DNA from: Hyphomonas johnsonii MHS-2
GTDB taxonomy: Bacteria; Pseudomonadota; Alphaproteobacteria; Caulobacterales; Hyphomonadaceae
Reading direction: 5' to 3'
NCBI RefSeq assembly: GCF_000685275.1
Contig: NZ_ARYK01000002.1
Coordinates: 1 to 64,000, forward strand
DNA length: 64,000 nucleotides
Both the position numbers and the translations under genes were made by a program. The notes under the pieces were generated by a model. The model was not told the origin of the DNA and did no database searches. It saw only the letters and a program-made list of their open reading frames with translations. Positions 26,990 to 36,859 of the stretch are shown one piece after another (positions within the stretch are counted from its first letter, which is position 1; the number at the start of each line of letters is the position of its first letter).

Positions 26990-28522
26990 ATGACCGCCGC
27001 AACACAATCAGGAGAAGCTACCACAATCCCGCGTGGGCTGGGGTGGATACTGAGCTATCGTGCCGAGCTCGATCCCGATCGGCCCTGCTACACGATTGGC
27101 GACACGACGCTGACGCGGCGCGCGCTTGAATCGCAGGCCAACCGCATGGCCAGGGCGCTGATGGTCCGGGGTGTGAAGAAGAATGACCTCGTTGCGATCT
27201 GTTTACCCAACAGCGCGGCACATCACGTCTTCGCCTTTGCCATCTGGAAAATCGGCGCCACGCCAATGCCGCTCTCTCCAAGATTGCCCGACAATGAATT
27301 GCGGGAAATCCTCAAGCTTGCCGCTCCCGTTCTCCTGATTGGCGGCGATCGCGGCGTCCTGGCCGGACTGGCCGTGCTGCCCGGAGACTTCATTCCCGAC
27401 CCGGCGCTGTCTGACGCCTCCCTGCCCGAAGCGATCGCCTCAAGCGTCAAGGCGATCACGAGCGGAGGCAGCACCGGTCGCCCGAAGATCATCGTTGATG
27501 GCAGACCGTCCACACAGCTGCCGGACGAACCCAGCCCGTTCCTCCAAATCAGGCTCAATGACGTCATGCTGCATCCCGCGCCGCCCTATCACAGCGCCGG
27601 ATTCATGCAGATGAACTGGGGAGTTTGCTGGGGTGCACACGTCATCTGTATGGAGAAATTTGAAGCCGAAGACTGGTTGCAGCTAGTCGAAAAACACAAG
27701 GTTCGCTGGGCATATTTGGTGCCCACCATGATGAGCCGGATCTGGAACCTGCCCGACAGTATTCGAAGCCGGTACGATATCTCGTCACTTGAAGTCGTGA
27801 TCCATATGGCATCGCCATGCCCGGACTGGCTGAAGGCGTCGTGGATCAACTGGCTCGGGCCAGAGAAGATATTCGAGGTCTACTCCGGATCCGAAGGTAT
27901 CGTCGCAACGCTGATTACCGGCACGGAGTGGCTCGACCATCGCGGCTCGGTCGGAAAACCCGCCCAGGACGTCCGCATCGTCAATGAAGATCAGGCGGTC
28001 CTGCCTCAGGGCGAAATCGGCGAGGTTTACTTCCGGATGCCCGCAGGCAGGGCCGCATCCTATCGCTATATCGGCGCTATGGCGCGAAAAATCGATGATT
28101 GGGAAACCCTCGGCGACATGGGATATCTCGACGAGGATGGATATCTCTACATCGCCGACCGTCGCACGGACATGATTGTCAGTGGAGGGGTCAATATCTA
28201 CCCGGCTGAGATTGAAGCTGCGCTGGAATCCCATCCAGCGGTTCTGTCCAGCGCAGTCGTCGGACTTCCGCATGCTGATTTTGGCCGCGTACCACACGCC
28301 ATCATCGAGTTAGTGCCCGGCGCAGAAAAGCCGTCGTCGCACGAAATTGAAACTCATTTGACAGCGCGCCTAGTGCGATACAAACTGCCGTATACGTTTG
28401 AATTCAGCGCCGCTCCGCTGAAGGATCCTTCGGGCAAGATGAGGCGAAGTGCCTTACGCGAAAACTGCGAGACACGCCTTATTCAGGGCCAACAGTTTCA
28501 GACCTGCCGGGCACCTCGATAA
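26990..28522 (+). CDS. Adenylate-forming acyl-CoA ligase
   Basis: 510 residues from the ATG at 26990 (a TTG at 26984 is the alternative). ANL-superfamily motifs: P-loop-like TSGGSTGRPKI, YSGSEG (A5), GDMGYLDEDGYLYIADRRTD (A7/A8) and the catalytic Lys in KDPSGKMRR near the C-terminus. It activates a carboxylate to the AMP ester and then the CoA thioester. Preceded by an aldehyde dehydrogenase and followed, after 335 bp, by the TonB receptor. Differs in type from the two paired ligases at 33975 and 40732. Confidence 0.88.
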   Translation: MTAATQSGEATTIPRGLGWILSYRAELDPDRPCYTIGDTTLTRRALESQANRMARALMVRGVKKNDLVAICLPNSAAHHVFAFAIWKIGATPMPLSPRLPDNELREILKLAAPVLLIGGDRGVLAGLAVLPGDFIPDPALSDASLPEAIASSVKAITSGGSTGRPKIIVDGRPSTQLPDEPSPFLQIRLNDVMLHPAPPYHSAGFMQMNWGVCWGAHVICMEKFEAEDWLQLVEKHKVRWAYLVPTMMSRIWNLPDSIRSRYDISSLEVVIHMASPCPDWLKASWINWLGPEKIFEVYSGSEGIVATLITGTEWLDHRGSVGKPAQDVRIVNEDQAVLPQGEIGEVYFRMPAGRAASYRYIGAMARKIDDWETLGDMGYLDEDGYLYIADRRTDMIVSGGVNIYPAEIEAALESHPAVLSSAVVGLPHADFGRVPHAIIELVPGAEKPSSHEIETHLTARLVRYKLPYTFEFSAAPLKDPSGKMRRSALRENCETRLIQGQQFQTCRAPR

Positions 28523-28857
28523 CTATCCTTCGTCCAGGGTTTTTCAAGCTGCACGAGACGCAGAACGCTCGCGTGAACATGCTCACCAGTTGAGCCCTCC
28601 CTGCAGCAACCCTTCAGTGATGACCGGCCCATTTTGCTTCGAACCCAAGCACATCTGAGCCGTCGCCCTGCAGACTGAGCGCCGGACGTCGCTTTCCTGC
28701 CAAAATGCCGTTTCGAACCAGATAAACCGCATAAATGCTAAGGCCTTTGCGCCTTCCTAAGCAACAGCATTCCGTCCAAGTTGACGGTGCGGTGACCTCA
28801 AGCCCAATGACTGGAAAACAGCTCAGGGAGAGGCCCCCAATAGGAGGAATGGGTCAA
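28523..28857. promoter_or_regulatory. Leader region of the TonB receptor gene
   Basis: 335 bp without a supported gene. It must hold the TonB receptor promoter. A small AAGGC/GCCTT inverted repeat lies near 28740-28755 and a clear AGGAGG at 28842-28847 sets the start of the receptor. No Fur-like box was recognised. Confidence 0.45.
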
Positions 28858-31245
28858 ATGAGAACTATTTTATTCGGATGTGTATCGGTCAGTGCGCTTG
28901 CTTTCTCAAGCTTGAGCGCACCCGCTTTTGCTCAGGACTCTGATGTCGACACGGTCCCGCCACAACAAACCGAAGATGGGACGCGGTCCTTGAACACTGT
29001 CTTGGTGACGGCCCGACGCCGCGAAGAGTCAGCGCAGAATGTGCCGATCTCAATAACGGTCTTATCGGAAGATGATCTTCTCGAACAATCCGTCTTCAAC
29101 GTTAAGGACCTGCAGAGCACCGCGCCCAATGTGTACATCGGGCAAGGTGGGGCTTCACCAGGCGCCCTTGCATTCGGCATTCGTGGACAGTTCCAGAACG
29201 ACGTTCTGACAACGCTCGACCCTTCGGTCGGTGTGTACGTCGACGGAATTTACTGGGCTCGATCGCATGGCCTGAACGCCAACCTGCTCGATATTTCCCG
29301 TATTGAAGTCCTGAAGGGACCGCAGGGGACCCTGTTCGGACGCAATACGACCGGCGGCGCCATCAGCATCTCGACGGGCGATCCGAACTATGATGGGATC
29401 AGCGGTCATGCTCAGGCCCGGCTCGGCAACTACAATGAGCGCGATGTAGAGTTCGTCGGCAATTTCCCGCTCGTCAACGACACCGTCGCGCTCAGACTGG
29501 CCGGGGCCTTCGCCAAACATGACGGCTATTTCGACAACACCAATTTCAATACCGAACTCGGCGAAGAGAACACGTCCAGCTTCCGAGCGAAACTGCGAGT
29601 CGACCCGACGGACAAGCTGTCAGTTCTCCTGTCGTACGAGTACTTCGATCTGGATCAGGCGGGCGCGCTGTCCAATCTCGAATTCGCGCTGCCGTTTCCC
29701 GCTGCCCCGGAGATCATCGCGGCATTGTCGACGGGCGGTTGCCTGCAGGGCTTCGATCCGACATGTCCCGCACCCTTCGTTCCGGGTTCGCAGACATTCG
29801 GTCAGTATGCCAATGATGGCCTGTATAACTCCGCGCTCAATGTCGATGACAATCAGACCGTCAATACGGAGACAATTTCTGCGACAGTGACCTATGATCT
29901 CGGCTTCGCGGACCTGAAATATATCGGCGCTTACCGCTCGATGGAGTCCGACACCGGCCGCTTTGACTATGACGGCACACCGTTCACCATTCTTCACCCA
30001 CAACAATTTGCGGCCACAGATCAACGAACGCACGAGCTTCAGTTGAATGGGCAGTTGTCCGATGGGCGGGTCGACTACACGCTCGGGGCCTTCTACTTCG
30101 AGGAGGAAGGTGTGGACGGCAACGACACGATCGCGCTCCCAATGCTCAATCCCAACAATCCGACGCAGACGCTCGGCGACCTTGAGGGCGAGAGCTGGGC
30201 GGTATTTGCTCAAAGCTCGGTGGAACTGACCGAAGCGCTGTCAGCAACCGTCGGCATCCGGTATTCTGAAGACACAAAATCCCTCGACCTCAAGAGCCGG
30301 TCGGCAGGTGTTTGTTCGCTGAGTGTCGGCGAACCTCCCGTCCGGTTGTCTCCGACAGATGATTGCGTTGTCTCGCAGTCGAGAACCGACGATGCGGTCA
30401 ATTATCTGCTCAGCCTGGAATACGACTGGACCTCCGACTTCATGACTTACGTCAAGACGTCGAAAGGATACCGAGCGGGCGGGTTCAACCTTCGTGGAAC
30501 GACCCCCTTCACCTATGGCGGTTTCGCGCCGGAGGAGGTTATCGACTACGAATTGGGTCTGAAGTCGCAGATGTTCAACAACCGGTTCCGGCTCAACGCC
30601 GCGGCCTTCTATTCAGACTACACCGATATCCAGCGCAGCGTCCTCGTTCCGAACGGCGTCGGGGGTGTGGCCACAACCACTATCAACGCAGCCGCCGCCG
30701 AAATTTATGGCATGGAAATCGAGGCCACGGCCCTTCTCACGGACGAGCTTGAAATCAATGCATCGGTCGGTATCACCGAGGCGGAATACACCGAGTTCAC
30801 GTCGCAATGTCCAACGCCTTATCCGACCACAGCGGTCGTTCCCTGCGTCAACGGGACCTTCGACCGTTCGGCCGAGAAGTTCGAGAGAACGCCGCCCTTC
30901 ACTGCCGGCGTCGGCATCACGTACTCGAAACAGTTCTCGAGCGGACTCCTGACGCTCCATAGCGACTACTACTACCAGGATGATATCTACGATGTCGGTG
31001 TCACGCAGACCCTCACGCCGGACTATGTCCAGTACATTAGCCAGAAAGGGTATGGCCTTCTGAACGCTCGGGTTCAGTACAAGTTCGGCGACAGCGGCTT
31101 CTCGATTGCCGCATACGGCAAGAATCTCACCGACGAGGAATACACAGTATTCCAGCTTGATCTCGCAAGCGCAGGGCTCGGCTATTTCATGAACAATCCA
31201 GGCGCTCCGAAGACCTATGGCGTCGAAGGACGCTGGGAATTCTGA
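28858..31245 (+). CDS. TonB-dependent outer-membrane receptor
   Basis: 795 residues from the ATG at 28858, chosen because AGGAGG lies 10 nt upstream; in-frame ATGs at 28849 and 28735 fit worse. Signal peptide ends ...SAPAFAQD. TonB-box/plug region: NTVLVTARRREESAQNVPIS, then LKGPQGTLFGRNTTGGAISI. A 22-strand barrel follows with the FGDSGFSIAAYGKNLTDEEY block, and it ends in Phe as outer-membrane proteins do. The group (FecA/FyuA-like, common in sphingomonads and Hyphomonadaceae) often imports non-iron organic substrates. In this catabolic cluster I infer uptake of the hydrophobic growth substrate. Confidence 0.92.
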   Translation: MRTILFGCVSVSALAFSSLSAPAFAQDSDVDTVPPQQTEDGTRSLNTVLVTARRREESAQNVPISITVLSEDDLLEQSVFNVKDLQSTAPNVYIGQGGASPGALAFGIRGQFQNDVLTTLDPSVGVYVDGIYWARSHGLNANLLDISRIEVLKGPQGTLFGRNTTGGAISISTGDPNYDGISGHAQARLGNYNERDVEFVGNFPLVNDTVALRLAGAFAKHDGYFDNTNFNTELGEENTSSFRAKLRVDPTDKLSVLLSYEYFDLDQAGALSNLEFALPFPAAPEIIAALSTGGCLQGFDPTCPAPFVPGSQTFGQYANDGLYNSALNVDDNQTVNTETISATVTYDLGFADLKYIGAYRSMESDTGRFDYDGTPFTILHPQQFAATDQRTHELQLNGQLSDGRVDYTLGAFYFEEEGVDGNDTIALPMLNPNNPTQTLGDLEGESWAVFAQSSVELTEALSATVGIRYSEDTKSLDLKSRSAGVCSLSVGEPPVRLSPTDDCVVSQSRTDDAVNYLLSLEYDWTSDFMTYVKTSKGYRAGGFNLRGTTPFTYGGFAPEEVIDYELGLKSQMFNNRFRLNAAAFYSDYTDIQRSVLVPNGVGGVATTTINAAAAEIYGMEIEATALLTDELEINASVGITEAEYTEFTSQCPTPYPTTAVVPCVNGTFDRSAEKFERTPPFTAGVGITYSKQFSSGLLTLHSDYYYQDDIYDVGVTQTLTPDYVQYISQKGYGLLNARVQYKFGDSGFSIAAYGKNLTDEEYTVFQLDLASAGLGYFMNNPGAPKTYGVEGRWEF

Positions 31246-31257
31246 AGTCCCGCGACC

Positions 31258-31315
31258 GCAGCCGGTTGAGCGTAACCGGCTGCACCCTCCTCCGGCAGTG
31301 GTCTGGCAAGACCAC
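31258..31315 (+). repeat. Two perfect hairpins downstream of the TonB gene
   Basis: First hairpin: GCAGCCGGTT (31258-31267), a 6-nt loop, AACCGGCTGC (31274-31283). Second: GTGGTCT (31298-31304), loop GGCA, AGACCAC (31309-31315). Neither has a T tract, so they may help stabilise the 3' end of the mRNA; the real terminator follows. Confidence 0.6.
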
Positions 31316-31324
31316 GCTTACCTT

Positions 31325-31350
31325 CGGCGGCCTCGTGCCGCCGACTTTTT
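31325..31350 (+). terminator. Rho-independent terminator after TonB receptor
   Basis: Stem CGGCGGC (31325-31331), five-nt loop, GCCGCCG (31337-31343), then AC and TTTTT (31346-31350). Placed 80 bp after the TonB stop and 68 bp before the acyl-CoA dehydrogenase gene, so the latter probably needs its own promoter. Confidence 0.75.
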
Positions 31351-31417
31351 AGGCGGTCGCAATACTCTGATCGCGCAGCTGCGTTCGCAGGCCTGACCAG
31401 CAAAGGGAACTTGAATC

Positions 31418-32734
31418 TTGAATATCGACAACGGCACCAGAGACACCGTTCAGCTTTCAGAGCGGATTTCTGCATTCATGGCGCAGCATATCTACCCCAA
31501 TGAGCGTCGGTACTATCTGGAGGCTGAGCGCCTTGGCCCCTGGAAAGAGTATCCGGTCGTCGAAGAGCTGAAGGCGGTAGCCCGTGCAGAAGGATTGTGG
31601 AATCTTTTTCTACCCGCATCTGAATCAGAAAGTGGCCTCACCAATGCACAGTACGCCCCTCTCTGTGAAATCATGGGAAGAAGCCTGTTTGCGCCTGAAG
31701 TCTTCAACTGTTCAGCGCCCGATACCGGCAATATGGAGACAATCCTACGGTATGGAACTGACGCGCAAAAACAGACCTGGTTAAAGCCTCTACTCGCAGG
31801 CGAAATCCGCTCGTCCTTCGCAATGACCGAGCCCGAAGTGGCCTCCTCAGATGCGACCAACATCGCCAGCTCGATCGTTCGCGACGGCGACAGCTATGTT
31901 ATCAATGGCCGGAAGTGGTATACGACCGGCGCCACCGACCCGCGCTGCAAGATCATCATTTTTATGGGCAAGAGTGCGCCCGAGGATGAAAATCCCTATA
32001 CGCGGCAGTCGATGATTCTCGTTCCGCGCGATCACCCGGGCGTTCGGGTCGTTCGTGCCATTCCGGTGTTGGGGTTTTACGGCGTTCCCGACCGCGCCGC
32101 CGAAGTCGTATTCGAGAATGTCCGCGTGCCTGTAGAGAACATGTTACTGGGAGAAGGCCGCGGCTTTGAAATTGCCCAGGGGCGTTTGGGCCCCGGGAGA
32201 ATCCATCACTGCATGCGGCTTATCGGTCTGTCAGAACGCGTGCTGGAGCGTATGTGCAGGCGCGCCGCCGAACGCCGTCCATTTGGCCGAACACTGGCAG
32301 AGCAGACCGTCACGCTCGAACGTATTGCTGAATCGCGCATCCTGATTGATCAGGCCCGCTTGCTGACCCTCAATGCGGCTCAGAAGATGGACAGCGTCGG
32401 CAACAAGGCCGCCAGGCAGGAGATCGCGATGATCAAGGTCGCGGGCCCCAACATGGCGCAGCAAGTCGTCGACTGGGCCATTCAGCTCTTCGGCGGCGGT
32501 GGCACGAATAACGATCACCTTCTCTCTGCAGCCCTTGCAACTGCCCGGCTGCTCCGGCTGGCTGATGGGCCTGACGAGGTCCACCGAAACCAGATTGCGA
32601 AACTTGAACTGCGCCGCCACGAAAAGACTGACCCCGCCTTCACAGGGGGAGACGCGAGCGTACTGTCGCTCAAAGAGGTGATACGCAATGACCGCGAAGG
32701 CCTGTGGCCAAGTCCCTATGAACGGGCCGATTGA
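31418..32734 (+). CDS. Acyl-CoA dehydrogenase, ACAD10/11-like
   Basis: 438 residues. The start is TTG at 31418 with AGGG about 11 nt upstream; the first in-frame ATG is at 31478. Fold markers: [42 protein letters not shown] and the C-terminal [19 protein letters not shown] typical of the ACAD10/11 group. Uses FAD to introduce the 2,3 double bond in an acyl-CoA. Unlike the other dehydrogenases here it is a single complete chain with no short partner. The TonB-gene terminator isolates it from the upstream gene; convergent with the MFS gene at 32758. Confidence 0.87.
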   Translation: MNIDNGTRDTVQLSERISAFMAQHIYPNERRYYLEAERLGPWKEYPVVEELKAVARAEGLWNLFLPASESESGLTNAQYAPLCEIMGRSLFAPEVFNCSAPDTGNMETILRYGTDAQKQTWLKPLLAGEIRSSFAMTEPEVASSDATNIASSIVRDGDSYVINGRKWYTTGATDPRCKIIIFMGKSAPEDENPYTRQSMILVPRDHPGVRVVRAIPVLGFYGVPDRAAEVVFENVRVPVENMLLGEGRGFEIAQGRLGPGRIHHCMRLIGLSERVLERMCRRAAERRPFGRTLAEQTVTLERIAESRILIDQARLLTLNAAQKMDSVGNKAARQEIAMIKVAGPNMAQQVVDWAIQLFGGGGTNNDHLLSAALATARLLRLADGPDEVHRNQIAKLELRRHEKTDPAFTGGDASVLSLKEVIRNDREGLWPSPYERAD

Positions 32735-32757
32735 AGCGCCGCCCCCGCTGTCTCGCG

Positions 32758-33978
32758 TCAGTCGCTGACAGCAGGATCCTCTGATGGGTTCGGGACCGGG
32801 AATTTCAGTCCCAGCACCGTCACCACGACCAGCATCATCGCCGAGATATATACGCTTGTCGTTAGCCCCGACATGTCTGCGACAAGACCCCAGATATAGC
32901 TGCCGAGCGACACTCCGCCGAATGCAAACATGTAGTAGGTCGCAATGCACCGTCCCACGAGCCGCTGAGGCACATAACTCTGGATCGCGATGTTGATCGT
33001 CGACAATGAGCCAACCCAGCACGCGCCGGCTAGCACGGCGAAGGGCAAGGCCAGCCACAAGACGTTGGACGATATAATCCCGGCCATTCCGATGGCGAAA
33101 CCGAAACTGCCAATCGTGAAGACCTTCTGCATACTCATTCGCCTGCGTGCCTGGTCCGCGATGATCGCGCCGGCAATCGACCCGACACCGAGGGCCCCAA
33201 GCAACAAGCCGAATGTAAGCTGTCCGCCGTGCAGGACGTCTTTAGCCACCAGTGGCGCCAGCGCCCAGATCGATGACGACATCAGGCCAAAAAGACTTGA
33301 ACGGATCAATGTCCGGCGGATCGCCGGCTCGCGCCACGCATAGTCAACGCCGAGCGCGATCGAATGTCGGATGCCCCGCACTGTTTCGTCGCGTTTGAAA
33401 ACGGGTCGCCAGTTGAGCAACACGAAGATGAGCGCGGTGTAGGACACGGTGTTCAGGAAGAAATTTCCGGTAGGCCCAATGGCTGCCATGACCAATCCGC
33501 CTATGGCGGGCCCGAGGCTGCGCGCGAGGTTGAATCCGATCGAATTCAGCGCAATCGCCGAGGACAACAGGGCGACCGGAACCTGGTCCCGCAGAGAGGC
33601 CTGCCAGGTCGGCGAATTGACGGCCGTGCCTGCCCCGATCAGGAAGGTAAGGCCTAACAGGGAAAACGGCGTGATGTGGCCAAACGCCGAGAGCACGGTC
33701 AGGATCGCGCTGACCACAAGCATCAGGCACTGGGCTGACAGCATCACCAGACGCCTGTCAAATGTGTCAGCCGCCGCGCCCGCAAATAAGGCCAGCAGCA
33801 TGATCGGAATGGTCGTCGACGATTGCACGAGCGCGACCATCTGCGCCGAATCCGTGAGCAATGTCATCAGCCAGGCTGCCCCGACAGCCTGGATCATGGT
33901 GCCAAAGTGCGCGGCAAGATTGGCAAACCACATATTGCGGAAGACCGGATATTGCAGCGGCTTCAGGGTCGATATCAT
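32758..33978 (-). CDS. MFS transporter (enterobactin-exporter-like MFS_3)
   Basis: 406 residues, about 12 membrane helices, starting STLKPLQYPVFRNMWFANLAAHFG, the start typical of MFS_3 exporters. Other blocks: GAAADTFDRRLVML and GAGTAVNSPTWQASLRDQV. Its ATG overlaps the stop of the upstream ligase gene by four bases, so it is the last gene of the long minus-strand operon that begins near 44563. Export of a pathway intermediate or toxic acid is a reasonable guess; import cannot be excluded. Confidence 0.85.
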   Translation of the reverse strand: MISTLKPLQYPVFRNMWFANLAAHFGTMIQAVGAAWLMTLLTDSAQMVALVQSSTTIPIMLLALFAGAAADTFDRRLVMLSAQCLMLVVSAILTVLSAFGHITPFSLLGLTFLIGAGTAVNSPTWQASLRDQVPVALLSSAIALNSIGFNLARSLGPAIGGLVMAAIGPTGNFFLNTVSYTALIFVLLNWRPVFKRDETVRGIRHSIALGVDYAWREPAIRRTLIRSSLFGLMSSSIWALAPLVAKDVLHGGQLTFGLLLGALGVGSIAGAIIADQARRRMSMQKVFTIGSFGFAIGMAGIISSNVLWLALPFAVLAGACWVGSLSTINIAIQSYVPQRLVGRCIATYYMFAFGGVSLGSYIWGLVADMSGLTTSVYISAMMLVVVTVLGLKFPVPNPSEDPAVSD

Positions 33979-35486
33979 CCGGCGGACTTGATCGGGTGGT
34001 CGTCGTCAAACAGAGCGCGCATCCCGGGCTTGTCGAATTTCATCGACGGCGTCCGCGGGAGTGTCGCAACGATCTTGATCGCTATGGGCACCTGATACGC
34101 GACGAGCTTGTTGCGAAGATGGGCAAGCAGAATCTCTGCAGTCGCCTCAGCGCCACTGTGCAACTGGACAATTGCAACAGGCACCTGGCCAAGCCGCGCA
34201 TCTGCCAGCCCAAGGGCAAAGGCCTCATCCACGGCGTCATGTTGCTTGAGAGCGTCGGTAATAATCGTCGGCACGATCTTGAACCCACCTCTGTTGATAG
34301 CATCATCGGCTCGGCCGTGAATGAACAGGCAATCATCGTCATCAATCGAGGCAAGATCTGAGGTGCGGATCCACTCCGGACCAACCCGGTGAACACGGAC
34401 TTCAAGAACGCCTTCCCCCGCTTTTTCGCTTCCTGTATCCGGATCGACAATGCGGAAGTCGGCGACGTGGCGGCGCACGCGCCCTACGGCCCCGTTTTTT
34501 GCCCGGCCATACTCGATCCTGTCAACAAGTCGCTCATTGGCAATCGCGCCGCAATATTCGGTCGCGCCGTAATTGCCCAGAACGTGGACGCTATAGCGCT
34601 TCTCGAACTCCAGAACGACAGCCGGGTCAGGTGGCGCTGAACCCGTCCAGACGGCCCGCAAACTCTGGAGCTCGTCTGCACCCGGCGCTTCATCGAGCAC
34701 CATCTTCATCATCGCGGGCGGCAAGCCGGCGATTTGGTGCTTGTAGGTACTGATAGCCTGAATCCACTTTTTGGGATCAAACTTCTTCAGCAGGATCAGC
34801 CGCCGTCCGGTGATACCGACGCGCGCGATCGTCAGCGCGCCCGTGATATGCGCGAGCGGAGAATACTGGATCAGAGGTGACGGTTTCAGGCCGGGCCTAC
34901 GTTCTTCACCGAACTCCCGATTGATCGTGTCTGTCTCGACGACTGAGGCGAACAGCGTGTCATATCGGATCGGGATACGTTTTGGCTTGCCACTGGTCCC
35001 GCTCGTGCCGATCAGCAGCGCACAATCTTCCGATTCAGGTTTCGCCTGCGCGGTGCAGTGCTGCACCAGATGCGGCGCGCGCCCTTCCAGGGCGCCAAGA
35101 TTGATTAGTGGAAAATTGTTTTCCTTGGCCGAACGGGCCAAGCCGAGACCATCGAAGTCCTCCGGCTCAGCCATCATCAGGCTCAGGCCGAGCTGCGCCA
35201 CGTCTTCCGCGATGGCTTGTTCCGTCTGGAACGGATTGATCAGCACCACACAATAACCACCTTTTAGGAGGCCGAGAAAGGCTGCGACAGATTCCGGATG
35301 ATTGCGCGCGACAAGTCCGATCCTGGCTTGGGCCGGTGCGCCCGTCTCCTCGATCAAGAGGTCGAGACGCGAAGCCAGCGCGGCCAGCGCGCTCCATTTC
35401 AGCCAGCATCCATCAACTTCGACCCCGTCCAGATCCGACAGGTTCTCAAATGTCTCGGCGATGCTTTCTGAAACTCGGTTGGACAT
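33975..35486 (-). CDS. Adenylate-forming acyl-CoA ligase, branch B
   Basis: 503 residues from the ATG at 35486 (RBS GGAGG). Motifs: IGTSGTSGKPKRIPI (A3), GNYGATEYCG (A5), WIRTSDLASIDDDDCLFIHGR (A7) and INRGGFKIVP (A8). The terminal lysine lies in LPRTPSMKFDK, with Met where most ligases have Gly. Clear paralogue of the ligase at 40732 in the same operon; both share the unusual S-M-K motif. Predicted to activate a pathway carboxylic acid, perhaps at a different stage from its paralogue. Followed with four-base overlap by the MFS gene. Confidence 0.87.
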   Translation of the reverse strand: MSNRVSESIAETFENLSDLDGVEVDGCWLKWSALAALASRLDLLIEETGAPAQARIGLVARNHPESVAAFLGLLKGGYCVVLINPFQTEQAIAEDVAQLGLSLMMAEPEDFDGLGLARSAKENNFPLINLGALEGRAPHLVQHCTAQAKPESEDCALLIGTSGTSGKPKRIPIRYDTLFASVVETDTINREFGEERRPGLKPSPLIQYSPLAHITGALTIARVGITGRRLILLKKFDPKKWIQAISTYKHQIAGLPPAMMKMVLDEAPGADELQSLRAVWTGSAPPDPAVVLEFEKRYSVHVLGNYGATEYCGAIANERLVDRIEYGRAKNGAVGRVRRHVADFRIVDPDTGSEKAGEGVLEVRVHRVGPEWIRTSDLASIDDDDCLFIHGRADDAINRGGFKIVPTIITDALKQHDAVDEAFALGLADARLGQVPVAIVQLHSGAEATAEILLAHLRNKLVAYQVPIAIKIVATLPRTPSMKFDKPGMRALFDDDHPIKSAG

Positions 35487-35714
35487 GGGGCTACCTCCGG
35501 ACGCGCCTGAAAGGCTGACGGCTTCTGCCGCCAAATTCAGGAATTTCTGCTGCGAGGTTAAACGCGCTTTGCGCTCTTGGTAAGGGACAGGAGGCTGGTG
35601 TTTCGATGCGATATTCTCCGCTGTCATGCATCGGAATCACACCAATCAAAGCTTGAATGGTCGCAGGCGTATTTAAGTTCAGTCCGCTCCGTGGCGCAGG
35701 GCGCCGAGCCCGGC

Positions 35715-36470
35715 TCACTCCGTCTGCTCAAATGCCAACCAGGCTTGATCCTGCCCAAGCAACGCATCTGGACACTCTGTGAAGTCTTGAGTGGATCCAA
35801 CGTTTCTCAGCGCCTTGTCAGCCCGCTCAGGCTGCCAGGCCCAGCACCCGCCGAACGGTCCGGTTCGCCGGCCAAGCGCGTCGAGATCCACTGTGCGTCC
35901 GTTTGAGATAAAGATCGCACGGCGTAGAACCAGCGCGGCTTCAGCTTCATCCTTCGGCAGTGTGTCCTGCGTCCAACCGGTGAAGCCGGCGCCGAGGGAT
36001 AGTCCGGAATATGGCGGCGGTCCCTTCACGGCGTAGCCGTCCAGCTCCCATTCAAGCACCAGGACACCATCGCGCCTCAGCCTTGCGCGGCGGGTCTTGT
36101 CCGGTGTCTTGTCATCAACTTCTGCGTCGTACTGGCGGAACGGCGTGCCTTGCGACAAGGCGGCGACCGCCAAGCCCGCGAGATCGATCATGTGTGTGCA
36201 TTGGAGGCGCGCGTCCGTATGCTTCAACACGCTGGCAGAAGCAGGATCGAGCGCCATTCCCTCAAGCTCCGTCAGCCTTTGACTGGCCTGCCCGCAAATC
36301 ATTGTGGGCGTTCGAAGGGACTGGGTCGTCGTCCGCTCCACATGGCCATCGCGCGACAGGACGGTAACGCGGAAATGGTGGAAGTCGTCCTCGACAACAG
36401 CCCGGGCTTCGGATGCCCCCGCAGCGATCTTCCGTATCGCTACTGCAGTTCGTCTACGCAAAACGCCCAT
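35715..36470 (-). CDS. DUF2889 family protein
   Basis: 251 residues, resembling DUF2889 proteins. The clearest family feature is CTHMIDLAGLAVAAL (about residues 90-104, with the conserved Cys-Thr-His), preceded by a strand-rich segment with FRVTVLSRDGHVERTT. No enzyme motif is known. DUF2889 genes recur in gene sets for CoA-linked breakdown of steroids and other hydrophobics, so an accessory role in this pathway is likely. In the minus-strand operon, 228 bp upstream of the branch-B ligase and 37 bp after the deleted SDR. The assignment is by likeness, not by a search. Confidence 0.65.
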   Translation of the reverse strand: MGVLRRRTAVAIRKIAAGASEARAVVEDDFHHFRVTVLSRDGHVERTTTQSLRTPTMICGQASQRLTELEGMALDPASASVLKHTDARLQCTHMIDLAGLAVAALSQGTPFRQYDAEVDDKTPDKTRRARLRRDGVLVLEWELDGYAVKGPPPYSGLSLGAGFTGWTQDTLPKDEAEAALVLRRAIFISNGRTVDLDALGRRTGPFGGCWAWQPERADKALRNVGSTQDFTECPDALLGQDQAWLAFEQTE

Positions 36471-36507
36471 TACTGGTCATGACCTGTTTCTGTGAGAGCG
36501 CCCCGCC

Positions 36508-36843
36508 TCAAGCGCCGCACGTGATTGGAATGAGCGCGCCATTGATACGGTGCGCCGAGTCTGAAAGCAGGAAACCGACAAGGTGTGCGATATCACCGGG
36601 AGGTATCCAGTCTAAGGTGTCCGAGCCGGGCATACCATCGTGATTGGCTGGCGTGTTGATAATACTTGGCAGAATGGCATTGGCCCAGCCTCCGGATGGC
36701 CTGATCTCCTTCGACAGCGTCTCGGTCAGTTTCTTCACCGCAGGCTTGCTGGCCGCATAAGGCCTCATGCCTAGATCGGCCTTCGCTGCGCCCGCTGCGC
36801 CAGTGACAATCGTCAAACCCTGTTTCGTGTGATCGGCCATCAT
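36508..36843 (-). pseudogene. Internally deleted SDR (mini-SDR)
   Basis: 111 codons from the ATG pair at 36843/36840, with a good RBS (GGAAGGGGG). The N-terminal beta-strand and start of the glycine motif (GLTIVTGAAG) run straight into the region around the catalytic tyrosine (AAKADLGMRPYAASKPAVKKLTETLSKEI), followed by a normal SDR C-terminus (INTPANHDG... HRINGALIPITCGA). About 120-130 residues are absent, including the rest of the Rossmann fold. The frame is intact. The junction is a 9-bp tandem repeat, GGCGCAGCG twice. It cannot bind NAD(P) like a normal SDR; a decayed gene in a live operon is likeliest. Confidence 0.75.
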
Positions 36844-36859
36844 CGCCCCCTTCCAGAGA

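Noticed and set aside
32231..33058. 275-codon minus-strand frame over the acyl-CoA dehydrogenase end and MFS end
   Set aside because: Crosses two supported genes and their convergent gap; no motif.
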